Assembly: GCA_047967505.1 (NCBI GenBank)
Contig: CM106541.1
DNA from: Dipteris shenzhenensis
Taxonomy: Eukaryota > Polypodiophyta > Polypodiopsida > Gleicheniales
Length of the DNA stretch: 64,000 bases
Reading direction: 5' to 3' (one strand)
Shown: positions 1 to 10,765 of the stretch, in pieces
Numbering within the stretch: position 1 is the first letter of the stretch
Layout of the letters: each line of letters starts with the position of its first letter
The notes under the pieces: model-generated
Database searches by the model: none
Seen by the model: the letters and a program-made list of their open reading frames with translations, nothing else
Told to the model about the DNA's origin: nothing
Position numbers and translations under genes: made by a program

Positions 1-1541
1 GCAGCCAGGTGACAGATGATACAAGTCACCAGCTTGGAGAGAGATCCCATATCTCTTGGGCGCTCTGGGCACGTGGGCCCGCGCCCTCGCTCCGGGTTTG
101 GAGGGACGTCTACAGCCAGCTGAGCCCAGGCGAGCTGGCAGCAACAGTAGGTACGGCACGTGGAATCCAGGCTCGGCGAGCGGAGATCGATGCTGCCATT
201 CCTGCAGGTTGGAGGATTCCCATGATCACCAAACAGCTCCTCTCGGGAGATGAGAGGTGGCTAGGGCAGTTCACACCCCGTGGCATTACTTTGGTGGTTG
301 CAGGCCTTTTCTCGGACTCCTCGATTCACTTCTTCTCCGTCGCCGATGATAGCCATCTCCAGAGCAGAGAGGCCGTGATCGACCCCTAGCTTCCCTGGCA
401 GCGCCTTTGCATCACAGGGCAGCAAGGGAAAACGTGGCATATAGACCCCCTGATTATGCAGGACCAGGACTGGAGACTCTGGATCTAGGAGGGCCATTCC
501 TTGACAGAGGTGGAGTGGGACCCAGGGGAGTGGTGTTGGCCACCATTGGAGACCTCAGAGAACCCTACCCCCTTCTTCTCTTACAGTGCGCGTACTGGTA
601 GGCGTGCTCTTGGGGCTCTAGCGCGGGCTACCCACATAGGCACATAGTTGGTATGCCTAAGGGATATCTCTCGTCTTTCTTCGCACATTCTGGAAGACTC
701 TTTGGGCAAGTTGGCGGCCGAGGAAGATCTCTTACTTTCTTTGGATGGTGGCCCACAAGGGGCTACCAGTTGGCAGCTGGCTAAGGCAAATGGGGCAGGA
801 GGGGCACTGCCAGATGTGTTTTCAGGAGGAGTCGTCCCTGAAGCACTGCCTTTGGAGCTGCTCGCATGCTCAGACATTGTGGAAGGGAGTCATGGGGATC
901 TTAGCGAGGGCTGCACCCGAGCTAGGACCGGTCACTTAGGGAGCCGTTTGCTGGTGCAGCACCGAGATGGGACATCACTTGGCTTATGAGTTCTCTAGGC
1001 AGGATCTAGTTTTCTTCATCACGCAGGCCACCTGGGCATACATGGACAGCTTCCCTTGGCATCTAACAGAGGCAGATGCAGGAGCGATGACTCGGCACCC
1101 AGTTTGGGAGATCATAGGGAGTATTGCAGGCTGGCATATCTGGACTTCCAGATGCGCGCAGACCTTAGAAGGCCAGGCTTCTTCTGCTACCCAGACCCTA
1201 GCGGACATTTGGAGCACGATCATTCACACGCTCAAGGGTCAATGGGATCAGATTCAGGGGGAGTCTCGGGCAGGGAAGGAGAAGAGACGGCGCTTCCTTC
1301 GCGACTGGGACCATCGAGAGCTGTTCTTCCAGCACTCTGCTCAGAGTCTTCAGTGGCATTACTCCCCCCCACCGTGGCTGTTTGTCCACACTCCGATGAT
1401 TATGCCCTGAGAGGCTTGTAATTAGTATTTTGTTACCTCGGGCTGTATCCGTTTTGCGATTGCAGCCTGCTGGCCTTTAGGCCCTCTTGTACTCTCGTTT
1501 TCAAGCAATATAACTAGCACTACTTTTTGCGAAAAAAAAAC
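1..1541 (+). mobile_element. LINE A1, 3' part, L1-type non-LTR retrotransposon
   Basis: This is the 3' end of an L1-type LINE that enters from the left edge of the window. It is nearly identical by eye to 25560-27101 (A3) and clearly related to 22980-24523 (A2). It ends with the family's 3' signature: an AATATAA motif near 1508, a T-rich stretch, then an A tract at 1532-1540. Directly after the A tract the coding sequence of LINE B1 resumes, so A1 most likely sits inside B1. Its target-site duplication cannot be seen because the left end is outside the window. Confidence 0.85.
9..1410 (+). pseudogene. LINE A1 ORF2 C-terminal region with zf-RVT domain, broken
   Basis: Remnant of the C-terminal third of the LINE ORF2 protein, downstream of the reverse transcriptase. 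The first open stretch runs to a TAG at 387-389, where A3 has CAA. A further TAG near 486 replaces a Trp codon, and there is a small deletion near 620. Around 745-900 the reading resumes in another frame and encodes the zf-RVT zinc-binding motif, with CQMCF followed by KHCLWSC. The last stretch, 967-1410, is the conserved C-terminal tail ending just before the 3' UTR. The protein cannot be made. Family assignment rests on alignment by eye with A2 and A3. Confidence 0.8.
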
Positions 1542-4192
1542 AGAAATTTGCAAGGTGCTTATGCCTGATGGATCATGGACCACCTCGCGGTCACAGCTTG
1601 CTTCTGTTTGTGTGCATCATTTCTCTCAGCAATTTGGTTCTGCAGTTCCTCCCTCACAGCAGGTTTTGGTTGCACGAAATTTACTGTTGCAGCATGTTTC
1701 TCCTATTATTTCCACTACTCAAGCTTTGGAATTATAGGAACCTTTTACTGAGAGGGAACTGTCAGATGCAATTAAATCCTGCGGCAGATGGAAATCTCCA
1801 GGATGGGATGGTCTTATAGTCGAGTTTTTTCTAGAATATTGGCCTGTTTTGAAGCATACATTGCTACATATGGTGAATGCCGCATGGCAAAATCAGAAAA
1901 TGCCCAGACACATGGAAGAGAGGTCTTGTTAAACTCCTTCCAAAAAAGCAAATTTGTGAATCTTTGGCAGACTGGAGACCTATCACCCTTATGCCAGTCA
2001 TTTACAAAGTCACTACAAAAATGATTGTCGATCAGCTAAAAGGGTTTTTACATGATGGGTTACATCCTGCCCAATATGGCTTTGTCCCGCGTAGGCATAT
2101 CACAGATAACATTGCTAATGCCTATGTTGGAATTGAATATGCCAAATACACGCAACAGGATGTTTTATTATTGCAAGTTGATATTGCCAAAGCCTTTGAT
2201 ACTATTAAGTGGGATTTTATTTCATCGACTATGCAGGCATTGGGATTTGGCACAAAAATGCAGCAAGTTATCACTTGGCTATATCAAGATAGTAAAGCTG
2301 CCTGCATACTTTCAGGGGATATTTCTACATCTTGGACTCTTGGTTGTTCTGTTAGGCAAGGATGTCCCCTAAGTGCTTTACTTTTTGCCATAGCCACTCA
2401 TCCAATGCTTCAATATCTGGACCACCTTTTGGACACTGACCAATTGCACCAATTGCACGGTTTGGAGATTGCTGGCAGTCATAGCATGATCGCTCAAGCA
2501 TATGCTGATGATTCATTCTTTACCCCAAAAAATACTCGGAGTGATCTGTCCATGATTATGCAGGCTCTTTCTACATATGGATTGGCTGCTGGTCTTCGGG
2601 TAAATTAAAATTGTTGCCTTTGCATGAACAGGAATGGCACAGTCTTCTGTGGCGTGGGGAAATTGTCCCTGCTTCTCAATTCATTCAACATCTTGGCTAT
2701 CCTGTAGGTTGGGGATCCATGTTCGTTTGCAAATCGCACAATCCATTTTGATAGCATACATACAATTTTATCTGCCTCTCATTACGTTCACTAAGGCAGA
2801 GCTGGTTTCCTTTATGTCAGCTATCATGGAAATTTTCTGGTGTGCAAAAAATGGCAAGAAAAGTCTCACATTACTCTCTATGCATCGTCTCTATTCTCCA
2901 AAGATGCACGGGGGTCTGAACATTCTCAATATTCAAATGCATTTACTTGCTCACAGAGGAAAAATGATGTTGCAGTTTATGCAAGGAGATCAGCCTTGGG
3001 CTTTCATGATCCGCTCTCTCTTATTACATATTCATACTTCTGCCTTTGGGCATTGGTAGCCAACTCAGTGGGATTTCATATTTGGCTCTATCCAAGGCAA
3101 GATCAGAGGCTACCCTTTTGTTTCTCGCCTGCTTCTCGATTGGAAACATATCTTATCCCACTTGGAATGGCATGGCTGAGATTCTCTATCCGGAAACTCT
3201 TTGAGGGCTGAGAATATTTATTGGTCTAAAGTATTCCACCCTTCTTTGGCCATTCAAGAACCCAGACGTTCTTATTTTCTCTCCTTAAAAGGCATTTCAT
3301 CTGTGGCGGATGTACTTCAGGATATGGCACACTTTTATCTTTTTCTATGGCTGCCAGCAAATACGGTTTGGGAGCTCATTATCGTCCTTTATGGCATAGG
3401 ATTTTAGCAATGCTTCAACCGTTTTTGCTGGTACCTCGCTTGAAACTTCATAATAGGCTTGAGGATTGGATTTTACACTCTTCCTCCTCTTCAGCCCGTC
3501 CCTTGAAGCTCTCACATATCACAGCGTCATCTTTGTATAAAGTGTTATTACTTCCGCCTTGGATTTCTGACAGAGCAAATACTGTTTGGCGTATGGATCG
3601 CCCACTAAAGTGGTGGAGAAAACGGCTGCGTCTCCTTTGGCATTACAAAGTCCCTCTTCGGCAACAGCTTTTCCTTTGGCGAGTTCTGCTTGGCATTTTT
3701 CCATCTGGCCAGTTACTCGCACACAGACATATTGCTCCGGCTGTTTGTCACAGATGCCTACACCCTACTTAATCTGTGCTTCACATCTTTTGGTTCTGTC
3801 CACATACTTGTGACTTCATCGCTCTCATCCGACAGAGGCTTCGAGCGAGATTTCCTACTGTTACTTTTGGCAGGCTTTTCTGGTTGTTTGGTTTTCATCC
3901 AGTGAGACAGGGTTTTGACTTATTTTTTATATGGGTATGCTACTGGGCACTATGGACTTTATGGATGGACAGAAATCATAGAGTCTTTGGTGATCCACTT
4001 TTTTCATCCTTTATTTTTTTCAAACGATCACTGCAGCAATCATTCTATGATTGTGTTCAGACTCGTTTGATTGATCAGGATGTGTACACAGCTTATACTG
4101 AGATCTTTAGTTGAGTAGTAGTTACTTCATTTTCGAAGTGGCTATGAATCTAATTATTTTATAGCAATAAAAGATTTCTTCTCACTAAAAAA
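1542..4192 (+). mobile_element. LINE B1, L1-type, 5' part missing
   Basis: A second L1-type LINE family, more AT-rich than family A. It starts in mid-ORF2 right after the A1 tail, and its first bases match B2 near 13600. It runs through RT and zf-RVT to a 3' UTR with an AATAAAA motif near 4165 and a short A tract at 4187-4192, followed at once by GTGTGTGTG. The rest of B1 presumably lies left of A1, outside the window. Confidence 0.8.
1555..4114 (+). pseudogene. LINE B1 ORF2: reverse transcriptase to C-terminus, frameshifted
   Basis: Decayed ORF2. 1555-1737 is the linker before RT and ends at an in-frame TAG. A frameshift near 1915-1925 leads into 1877-2608, which holds most of the RT domain: ADWRPITLM, the finger motif GFVPRRHITDN, VDIAKAFD, RQGCPLSALLF, and the catalytic YADDS at 2501-2515. 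2634-3059 corresponds to the region after RT. 3347-3772 carries the zf-RVT segment (WHYKVPLRQQLFLWRVLLG, then HRHIAPAVCHRC), and 3776-4114 is the conserved tail with WTLWMDRNHRVF. At least four interruptions make it non-functional. The catalytic Asp pair is intact, so decay came after insertion. Confidence 0.85.
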
Positions 4193-4640
4193 GTGTGTGT
4201 GAGAGTGTGTAGATGTTACTCAAGTCCCTATGCTTGTGAAGACGGTGCCAAAGTCTCTTTCTATTCAGGATGCAAATGTTCCTTTTTCATTGGATTCTTT
4301 TCATCCTTGGTTGAGACAGGTTTTTAACCCTGTGGTTCAAAAATTCAGGTTGCCAGCTTATATCAAGAAGAATCACAAGGGAAAAAAACAAGTTTGTTTT
4401 ATTGATGGTGATGTCACTCCGTTGCATCACTTTTTGCAAGTCAATAATCTTAAAATGGAGGATGTGTTGTTAGATCCGCCTCCAAATGACATGTAAATTT
4501 TATCTTGGTAGCCTCATGAGTTTTTCTCTCTGAGGCTTGCTTGTAAATTTTATCTTTGTACTCAATGGTGGGTTTTCACCTCGTTTGAGGTTTCCCACAA
4601 AGAAATATAAGATTTCACTTTTTTTTTATATATGTGTGTG
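4193..4640 (+). mobile_element. Element X: 3' end of an unidentified retroelement, probably a LINE
   Basis: This 450-bp segment lies between two TG tracts in the series of LINE 3' ends. It has an 88-codon open frame at 4230-4496 with no family I recognise (it contains CFIDGDVTPLHHF). A non-coding tail follows, with AATATAA near 4605, ending in a T-rich stretch and TATATATGTGTG. The AATATAA motif and the TG boundary match its neighbours, which is why I read it as a 5'-truncated LINE end. Confidence 0.45.
4230..4496 (+). CDS. 88-codon open frame in element X, unrecognised
   Basis: The frame starts at ATG 4230 and stops at TAA 4494-4496. The peptide is moderately basic in the middle (KKNHKGKKQ) and acidic at its end. 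No catalytic motif, zinc knuckle or membrane segment is visible. It may be the C-terminus of a retroelement ORF or a captured gene end. Low confidence that it was ever a stand-alone gene. Confidence 0.25.
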   Translation: MLVKTVPKSLSIQDANVPFSLDSFHPWLRQVFNPVVQKFRLPAYIKKNHKGKKQVCFIDGDVTPLHHFLQVNNLKMEDVLLDPPPNDM

Positions 4641-4652
4641 TGTGTGTGTGTG
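4632..4652. repeat. TG microsatellite, one of five in a row of LINE ends
   Basis: Alternating TG follows the end of element X. Comparable shorter TG tracts lie at 4193-4212, 5212-5225, 5298-5308 and 5497-5507, each right after a retroelement 3' tail. Confidence 0.85.
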
Positions 4653-4653
4653 A

Positions 4654-5211
4654 GACAGATTTGGCATTCTAAGATTCCTCTCCGTCAGCAGGTTTTCTTG
4701 TGGAGAGCTTTGTTGGGTGTTCTTCCTCATGGACAGCTCTTCGCACGACGACATATTGCTTCCACTATTTGTCACAGATGTCTGGCTCCGAGAGAGACTC
4801 TACCTCATCTCTTTTGGCATTGTCCTTCCTCTCGTGCTTTCTTGGACTTGCTTGGGCAGATTTTGAGAGCTCAGTTTCCTCAGATTGCTTTGGCAAGTTC
4901 TTCTGGCTTTTTGATGTACATCCACCCAGACAGGAGTTCGATTTCTTTTTTGTTTGGGTTCGGTACTAGGCACTCCAGACTCTCTGGAAGGATCGTAATC
5001 ATACGGTCTTTGGTGATCCTGTTTTTTCCACTTTCTCTTTCTTAGACACTCTTTGCAGCAATCGCTTTTTGATTGCTTGCAATCTCATGTCTTTGATCAT
5101 GATGTATATTTGTCCTAGAGTGAGATTTTCTCTTAATGTATTATAGCTCTCCCTTTCTGGGATAGCTTTTTTTGGTAATATAATGACTCAAAGATTCCAC
5201 ACAGAAAAAAA
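4654..5211 (+). mobile_element. LINE B3, 5'-truncated 3' end
   Basis: Family-B LINE fragment that begins inside the zf-RVT region and ends with AATATAA near 5177 and an A tract at about 5204-5211, followed by GTGTGCGTG. The coding part is related to 3640-4100 of B1 but not identical, so it is a separate insertion. Confidence 0.8.
4662..5045 (+). pseudogene. LINE B3 ORF2 zf-RVT remnant
   Basis: The first codons of the open frame are translated TG repeat and are not part of the protein. From about 4662 it reads WHSKIPLRQQVFLWRALLG, then the zinc ligands HIASTICHRC, LPHLFWHC and the start of the C-terminal tail. This is the same zf-RVT region as 3640-3790 in B1. The frame breaks near 4960 compared with B1. 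It is a non-functional fragment of a LINE ORF2 protein. Confidence 0.75.
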
Positions 5212-5225
5212 GTGTGCGTGTGTGA

Positions 5226-5297
5226 TGCATTCCTCATCGTCCTATTCTAGGATGATGATTTTGTAATATAAAGCAACTCAATTTTTCACTTTAAAAA
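5226..5297 (+). mobile_element. Element Y: 70-bp LINE-like 3' terminus
   Basis: A very short insertion between two TG tracts. It contains AATATAA near 5266 and ends in CACTTTAAAAAGTG, then TG repeats. It has the layout of its neighbours (AATATAA, about 20-30 bp, A-rich end, TG), which suggests an extremely 5'-truncated LINE copy. It is not a copy of A or B by eye. Confidence 0.4.
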
Positions 5298-5308
5298 GTG
5301 TGTGTGTG

Positions 5309-5496
5309 TTTTTTCCACCTTCTCTTTCTTCAGACACTCTTTGCAACAATCGCTTTTTGATTGCTTGCAATCTCGTGTCTTTGATCATGATGTATATTTG
5401 TCCTACAGTGAGATTTTCTCTTGATGTATTATAGCTCTCCCTTTCTGGGATAGCTTTTTTTGTAATATAATGACTCAAAGATTCCACACAAAAAAA
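5309..5496 (+). mobile_element. LINE B4, 188-bp 3' end
   Basis: Nearly the same sequence as 5022-5211 of B3, with a few substitutions, ending in an A tract at 5490-5496 and a TG tract. It is either an independent severely truncated insertion or a local duplication of the B3 end; the TG tract on each side favours insertion. Confidence 0.7.
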
Positions 5497-5707
5497 GTAT
5501 GTGTGTGAAGGCTTATGTGGGGTGTGTGAGAGATGAGGAGCGGACCTGCCTTGCAGCCAGCCCAGCCCGTGTGCTAGCCCTCCGTTTATGGCTCCCTACG
5601 CCTATTTTCGGATCCCGTGCCAGCCCACGTGCAATTGCGCTGCTCCAGATCTGTTTTATTCGCCAAATACTGCCTTCGAAGCCCTGCTGCAGGTCCGCCT
5701 TGATTCT

Positions 5708-5751
5708 GTACAGGCCCGTACTGTTCCGTACAGCCTGTACGAATACCGTAC
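5708..5751. promoter_or_regulatory. Cluster of five GTAC motifs in the LINE B2 leader
   Basis: Five GTAC cores occur within 44 bp, including one CGTACAA. GTAC is the known core bound by plant SBP/SPL transcription factors. The cluster lies about 290 bp upstream of the ORF1 start, where a LINE internal promoter would be. Binding is an inference. Comparable clusters occur at 16580-16732, 56910-57053 and 58460-58593. Confidence 0.4.
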
Positions 5752-6036
5752 AATTTGTATGGCCATTTTGGGATTCTCTGCGCACTGGTTTTCTGGTCTT
5801 TGGCAGTTTTGTCGTCCAATTCTCCCTCCTTCAGCCCTTATTTGCTGCGTTTTTTTATTCTCTTCTCCTAACGTCCTCTCCGCTATCTTCTTGTAATCTT
5901 TGTCCCAGACTTTTCAGTTCAGTATATAACAGCCTTTCTCTTACCTTCTTCCGATTTTACCTTCTACCCTTTACCTTCTTTCTATTCAAATCTCTCTTCC
6001 TTTCCTACATTTCCTTCTCCGCTTTACAGGTTCTCA

Positions 6037-6832
6037 ATGGCTACTATGAAGACATACATAAATAAAAGGCAAAACCAGGATTTGGGTCAGGATGACCCTG
6101 GGCATGCTTCTTTGGAGGCTCCATTAGTTTGCAAAGTGCATTATGCAGCTAGGGGCTTCTTTGAAGTGATCATGGTGGATGAACAACACAAGCAGATGCT
6201 ACTTGAGCACTCCCCTCTTTTCTATGGCCAGCAGATGGTACATGTTCTTCCCTGGTCGCCTACCAGGGACTATCACACTTTGATTAGGCATCGTTGTCCT
6301 GGGTGGGTGGAGGTTGTGGACTTCCCTCAATGCCTTGCTTCTTTGTTGCAAAAAATTGCAGCCTCTTTGGGAAAGGTGGTGTGTCCACCATGATCGAATG
6401 GCAACTCGAATAGATTTTGCATTTTGTGGGATACATATAATCCCACTCCAGACTCATATTCTGTCATAGTAAACAATGTTGCTATGGGCAATGCATTTTA
6501 CAAGCTGAAATGGGGTTTATTTGCAGGAGCTTGTTTTGAATGCAAAAAGTTTGGGCACATGGCTTCACAATGCCCAATAATCTTGCATAAAATGCCTCCA
6601 AATGCCATGCTTGCTGATATGCATCACAGGGATACTTATGTCTCTTCTCAAGCAAAGAATAAGTCCAATAAACCAATAAATGCAGCTTAGGATAAGGGGA
6701 AAGCTCTTGCTGCGTCAAATGCAAATGCCACTGCATTGATGCCTTCAACTTCTCAATCGAAAGTAAGGGAAAAAACTTTGCAGGAAGCTTGGCAGAGTCC
6801 AAGGAAGATTATGACAGCAAGGAGACCTCTTC
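6037..6832 (+). pseudogene. LINE B2 ORF1, first part: DUF4283-like and CCHC zinc knuckle
   Basis: Nucleic-acid-binding ORF1 protein of a plant L1 LINE. The N-terminal 118 codons (6037-6393) have the DUF4283 pattern, including VHVLPWSPTRDYHTL. A TGA at 6391-6393 then interrupts the same frame, which continues to a CCHC knuckle CFECKKFGHMASQC near 6535-6580. A TAG at 6688-6690 is the second in-frame stop. Both stops look like C-to-T changes (CGA to TGA, CAG to TAG). The frame continues to 6832, where gypsy element G1 is inserted. Confidence 0.8.
6828..6832. repeat. Target-site duplication of G1, left copy (tcttc)
   Basis: Five bases directly left of the LTR, repeated at 12231-12235 directly right of the other LTR. 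Five bp is the usual size for gypsy integrase. Joining the two flanks through a single copy keeps the ORF1 frame of LINE B2. Confidence 0.8.
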
Positions 6833-7207
6833 TCTAACGACTTAATCTGTTTACTCCTAACTGAATCACGATTCACGCGCACAGGCACCTCGATTTTCCT
6901 CCCAACCAACCTCGGTGGTAGCAGGCTCTCAGCAAAAATTCCTACTAAATTCCACCAAGCCCCAAAATTCCCTAGATGGATCTAGTATGCCACATGTCTT
7001 CTTTCTAGGGTCCCTCCTTAATGCATCATTTACCCCTCTCTTGGGATGTCATTAAAACCATTTGCCCCTAGGCACATTTCATGCATGTAGGTCCCTTAGC
7101 CTTAGATCCACCTAGTCTAGTGCCATGTCACCCTCACCAAGGACCTTGACCTTTATTCCTTTTTTATCATTTACATGAAGCCCAAACAAATATAATATAA
7201 ACATTGA
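6833..7207 (-). repeat. G1 3' LTR, truncated
   Basis: It matches 11762-12157 of the other LTR. It lacks 73 bases at the U3 end and about 21 bases near 6940. The outer end abuts the tcttc duplication. Confidence 0.85.
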
Positions 7208-9280
7208 ATGAGCCATCTTGGTAAGACGATCGACCACCACAAGAATAGAATCATACCCACCTTGTGTTGTAGGCAGACCTACAATAAAGTCCATGGAAAT
7301 GCTCTCCCACTTACCTAGTGGTATCTCCAAGGGCTATAAAAGTCCGGGTGGCTTCACCCGCTCTGCCTTACTTACCTGACACGAAAAACAACGTGTCACA
7401 TATTCATGAATATGCTTTTTCATCTTTGGCCAAAAGAAATCTCGCTTCACGACATCATATGTCTTCTCGACTCCTGGATGTCCCGCACATGGGCTATCAT
7501 GGCATTGTCGAATGACTCTCTCCCTGAGATCATTCTGATTAGATACTACTACCTTGCCATTTCTTTTCAGCATACCATCCCTTATCGCATATCTTGCATA
7601 AGTTTAACCTTTCCTGGATGCCAGGTCATCCTTTTCCCCGGGTTTTAATACATGAGCCTTAGGCCAAAGGCTCTGGACAAACTCGTCCACCTTTTGAGTT
7701 TCTCTAATCTCGGTCATTAGGGCACTCTCTAATACCGTGAAACTCATATTATGCATAATACGTGACAACGCATCAGCAACTTTATTATCCTTTCCTCTTC
7801 GGTACCGAATCGTCAAGCTAAACTCCTGCATGAGTTCTGCCCACCTAGCTTGGCGGCCTCTCAAGTCAGGTTGTTTACAAAAATGTTTCAAAGTATCATG
7901 ATCAACATCAACATAAAACTCTGATCCATACAAATAATATCTCCATGTTTTCAGAGCATGGACAACAGCATACAACTCTAATTCATGAGTTGGCCAATTT
8001 CGTTGAGAGGGAGAAAGCTTCTTGCTTTCAAAGGCTACTGGCCTTCCCTCTTGGAGGAGAACTGCTCCTACCGCAATGCCACTTGCATCGGTTTCAAGAA
8101 AAAATGGTTTCTGGGGATCAACTACTTTTAACACCGGTCCTGTGACCACAGCTTATTTTATGGTGTTAAAACTTTCCTGTTGATTCTGTCCCCATATAAA
8201 AGGTACTTTATCTGAGGTCAGATCAGTCAATGGCGATACTATTTCGGAATATCCTTTGATATGCCTTCGATAAAATTGGACAAATCCCAAGAATGATCGT
8301 AAAAAGCAGTCAGACTCTGAGGGATTGGCCAAGTCAGTATCGCAGCCACTTTCTTTGAATCCATTTCTAGGAGTAATTATGAATCCTAAATATTCAAGTC
8401 TTACCATACACAGTACAGTTTTCTTTTTATTTACATAAAGACTGGCTTTCCTCAAAGCACCGAACACTATTTTTAAGTGTTCCTAATGCTCGGTAATACT
8501 CTTACTGAATACCAGAATATCGTCAATAAAATGTACTACAAACTTTCCGATATACGGACGTAGTAAATCATTCATAAGCATGACGAATGTAGCTGGAGCA
8601 TTGGTAAGTCCAAAGGACATTACCAAAAACTCATAATGTCCAAACCTGCTTCAAAAAGCGGTTTTATGCACATCCTCGGCCCTAATACGGATCTGATGGT
8701 AGCCACATTTAAGATCTATCTTACTGAAAATTACGGCCCCATGTAATGCATCTAGCAAATCATCGATCCGAGCCATCGGATACCTGTGCTTAATAGTGAT
8801 ATTATTCAATGCTCTGTAATCTATACAAAGGCGAAAAGTATCATCGTTTTTTTTTTTAAATATCACTGGCGAAGCAAAAGGTGAAAAACTTGGTTGAATC
8901 TGTCCCAACTTGAGGTATTCTTCCAGTTGTCTTCGCACCTCCTCTTCTTCGGTAAAACTCAATCTATAGGGAGGTCTATTTACAGGTTCTGCCCCCGGGA
9001 TTAGTTCAATCTTATGTTGAACATTTCGCTCTGGAGGTAACCCATAAGGTAGCTCATCCCTAAAACGATCAGAGAACTCCTCTGCTATTTGATCAGCCAG
9101 CTTGGCCATCTCTCCATTTTGAGCAACATCACTGCTAGCCGAAGAATCATCAATTGGCTCTACCGATGCTGTACAAAGAAACAAAAACTCTTCTTGAGCT
9201 TTTCGAATTTCCATCACGGAAACCAACGGTCCTTGAGGTATATCCCTTTCACCTTGTAAGACATACAGCACATCATTCAT
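7112..9280 (-). pseudogene. G1 pol: RT, RNase H and partial integrase
   Basis: Read from 9280 down to about 7208. The RT N-terminal part (8651-9280) has [33 protein letters not shown] and [15 protein letters not shown]. The catalytic motif reads FIDD at 8519-8530 instead of the usual YxDD. RT connection is at 8153-8467. RNase H (7604-8149) has FFLETDASGIAVGAVL, a conserved ELELYAVVHALK and ADALSR. The integrase HHCC zinc region (7334-7573) has HPGVEKTYDVVKRDFFWP and CFSCQ. The catalytic core begins with [19 protein letters not shown] and is cut off after [11 protein letters not shown], where LTR sequence starts. Several frame breaks and stops make it inactive. Confidence 0.88.
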
Positions 9281-9304
9281 CTTGAATTGATAAATGTGCT
9301 TTTT

Positions 9305-10765
9305 TCAATCTATGGCTGGATTCTTCCTAGAATGCCAAGCCTTACCTAGGGCTATGTATGCATAAGCAAGCTTAGTCATTTCAAAATCAAGCTTCTCAGC
9401 ATAGTCCTGAATTCGAAGCTCCAACTGGGTAACCCTTTGGTCCCATACTTCAGTTGAACTTCCGTCTGCCATCCTGACTGTATATGCATAGTCAGATGGG
9501 CTAGTCTTTAGTTTCAGCCTCTTTACGAGCTTGGAGTTAATTACATTGTGCGCTGACGCTGAGTCAAACAACACAATGACCTCATGATTAGCTACTTGCC
9601 CTTTCATCTTAATTAACTCCGTATCATTAAAGGCTGTATACCCCGTTGCTGCGGGCTTTGACAAGATATTATCAGGTGCACTAGTTACTAACTTAGCAAC
9701 ATACACACATAACAAAAAAGATAATGACCTTTGAGAAGATCCCGCTAGCTGAATCTGCATCTGCATCTGTTCTGCTCTGGGACTTCCCTCCATTTCCACG
9801 TCGCATTCTGAGACCACCATCTCAGCTATCCGACGATCTTTGTTTCGTGGACAATCTTTCCACTGATGAGGCTGAAGGCAACCGAAACACAAGCCTTCTC
9901 TCCTCGCTTTTTCCCTTTGCTCTGGGTTCAAAGAAGACTTCGACCAAGCCCGGGCTGCCATTGGTGTTACTTTTCTTTTCATTCCAATGGTGGTACTTGA
10001 TTTAGGAGTCTCAACTGGTTTCGCCTGCTTGGCTTGACCACTAGGCTGTGAGGCACTCCCTTTGCTAATCCACTTCTTTTTAAACCCAGTTTTCTTTGGG
10101 TACCCATACTGAGTCCCAACCTGCACAAACCCACTTGGTCTGTTCCCTTTTGCATCCTCATAGTTTAGGGCTATGGCAATTGCTTCATCTAGCGTGTTCG
10201 CATACTTAGCCCGAACTTCCATCTTAATTCGATCATTCAATCCAAAGATAAAATCTTTCACTTGGATTGACTGAGGTAAGGGTTCATCAACCTTCATTAC
10301 ACTTTCTCTAAACTTATCAGTGTATTCTGCCACTGATAAATTCCTCTGACAAAGATTTCGATACTGATCCCAAGCTCGGGATGCTTCATCAGAAGGTAAG
10401 AAGTGTTTTATAAATTCCTTTTTAAACCCCTCCCAAGTAGTGGATGCTACTCCATCTTTCTGCTGTTTTATCCACCACCTATCCGCTGCCTCATTAAACA
10501 TATGGGTGGCCTCGCGGATTTTCTTCATATCATTCCTGATTTCACAAATGGCGAATGCCTCGTCCCATTTGTGTAACCAGGTGTCAATGATATCGGAACT
10601 ACGGTCAGACATCCGACCAGAATACTTTTCTGGCCTATAATTGGCAATATTAGGCACCTTAGCCCTCCTAGGCTCGACTGTACGAACACTGGACTCCGGT
10701 TCCATCGGAGATTTACCTTTCTCCTCACGAGATAGTCTGGCAAACATACTATGTACCATTTTCAT
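9305..10765 (-). CDS. G1 gag-protease open frame, 486 codons
   Basis: A long open frame of a gypsy gag with attached protease. Residues about 45-200 form the Retrotrans_gag capsid region (FNEAADRWWIKQQ, FKKEFIKHFLPSD). A basic linker follows, then a zinc knuckle CFGCLQPHQWKDC near residue 290, in which the spacing before His is three instead of four. The aspartic protease segment near residue 400 reads LFDSASAHNVI; family members usually have DSGA or DTGA, so the Gly after the catalytic Asp-Ser is replaced by Ala. It ends at a stop just upstream of RT, so pol would need the next frame. It may be translatable, but the protease is probably impaired. Confidence 0.85.
   Translation of the reverse strand: MKMVHSMFARLSREEKGKSPMEPESSVRTVEPRRAKVPNIANYRPEKYSGRMSDRSSDIIDTWLHKWDEAFAICEIRNDMKKIREATHMFNEAADRWWIKQQKDGVASTTWEGFKKEFIKHFLPSDEASRAWDQYRNLCQRNLSVAEYTDKFRESVMKVDEPLPQSIQVKDFIFGLNDRIKMEVRAKYANTLDEAIAIALNYEDAKGNRPSGFVQVGTQYGYPKKTGFKKKWISKGSASQPSGQAKQAKPVETPKSSTTIGMKRKVTPMAARAWSKSSLNPEQREKARREGLCFGCLQPHQWKDCPRNKDRRIAEMVVSECDVEMEGSPRAEQMQMQIQLAGSSQRSLSFLLCVYVAKLVTSAPDNILSKPAATGYTAFNDTELIKMKGQVANHEVIVLFDSASAHNVINSKLVKRLKLKTSPSDYAYTVRMADGSSTEVWDQRVTQLELRIQDYAEKLDFEMTKLAYAYIALGKAWHSRKNPAID

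Noticed and set aside
5022-5496. B3 and B4 ends considered as a simple tandem duplication
   Set aside because: Element Y and separate TG tracts lie between them and each has its own A tail, so independent insertions are simpler; not fully excluded.
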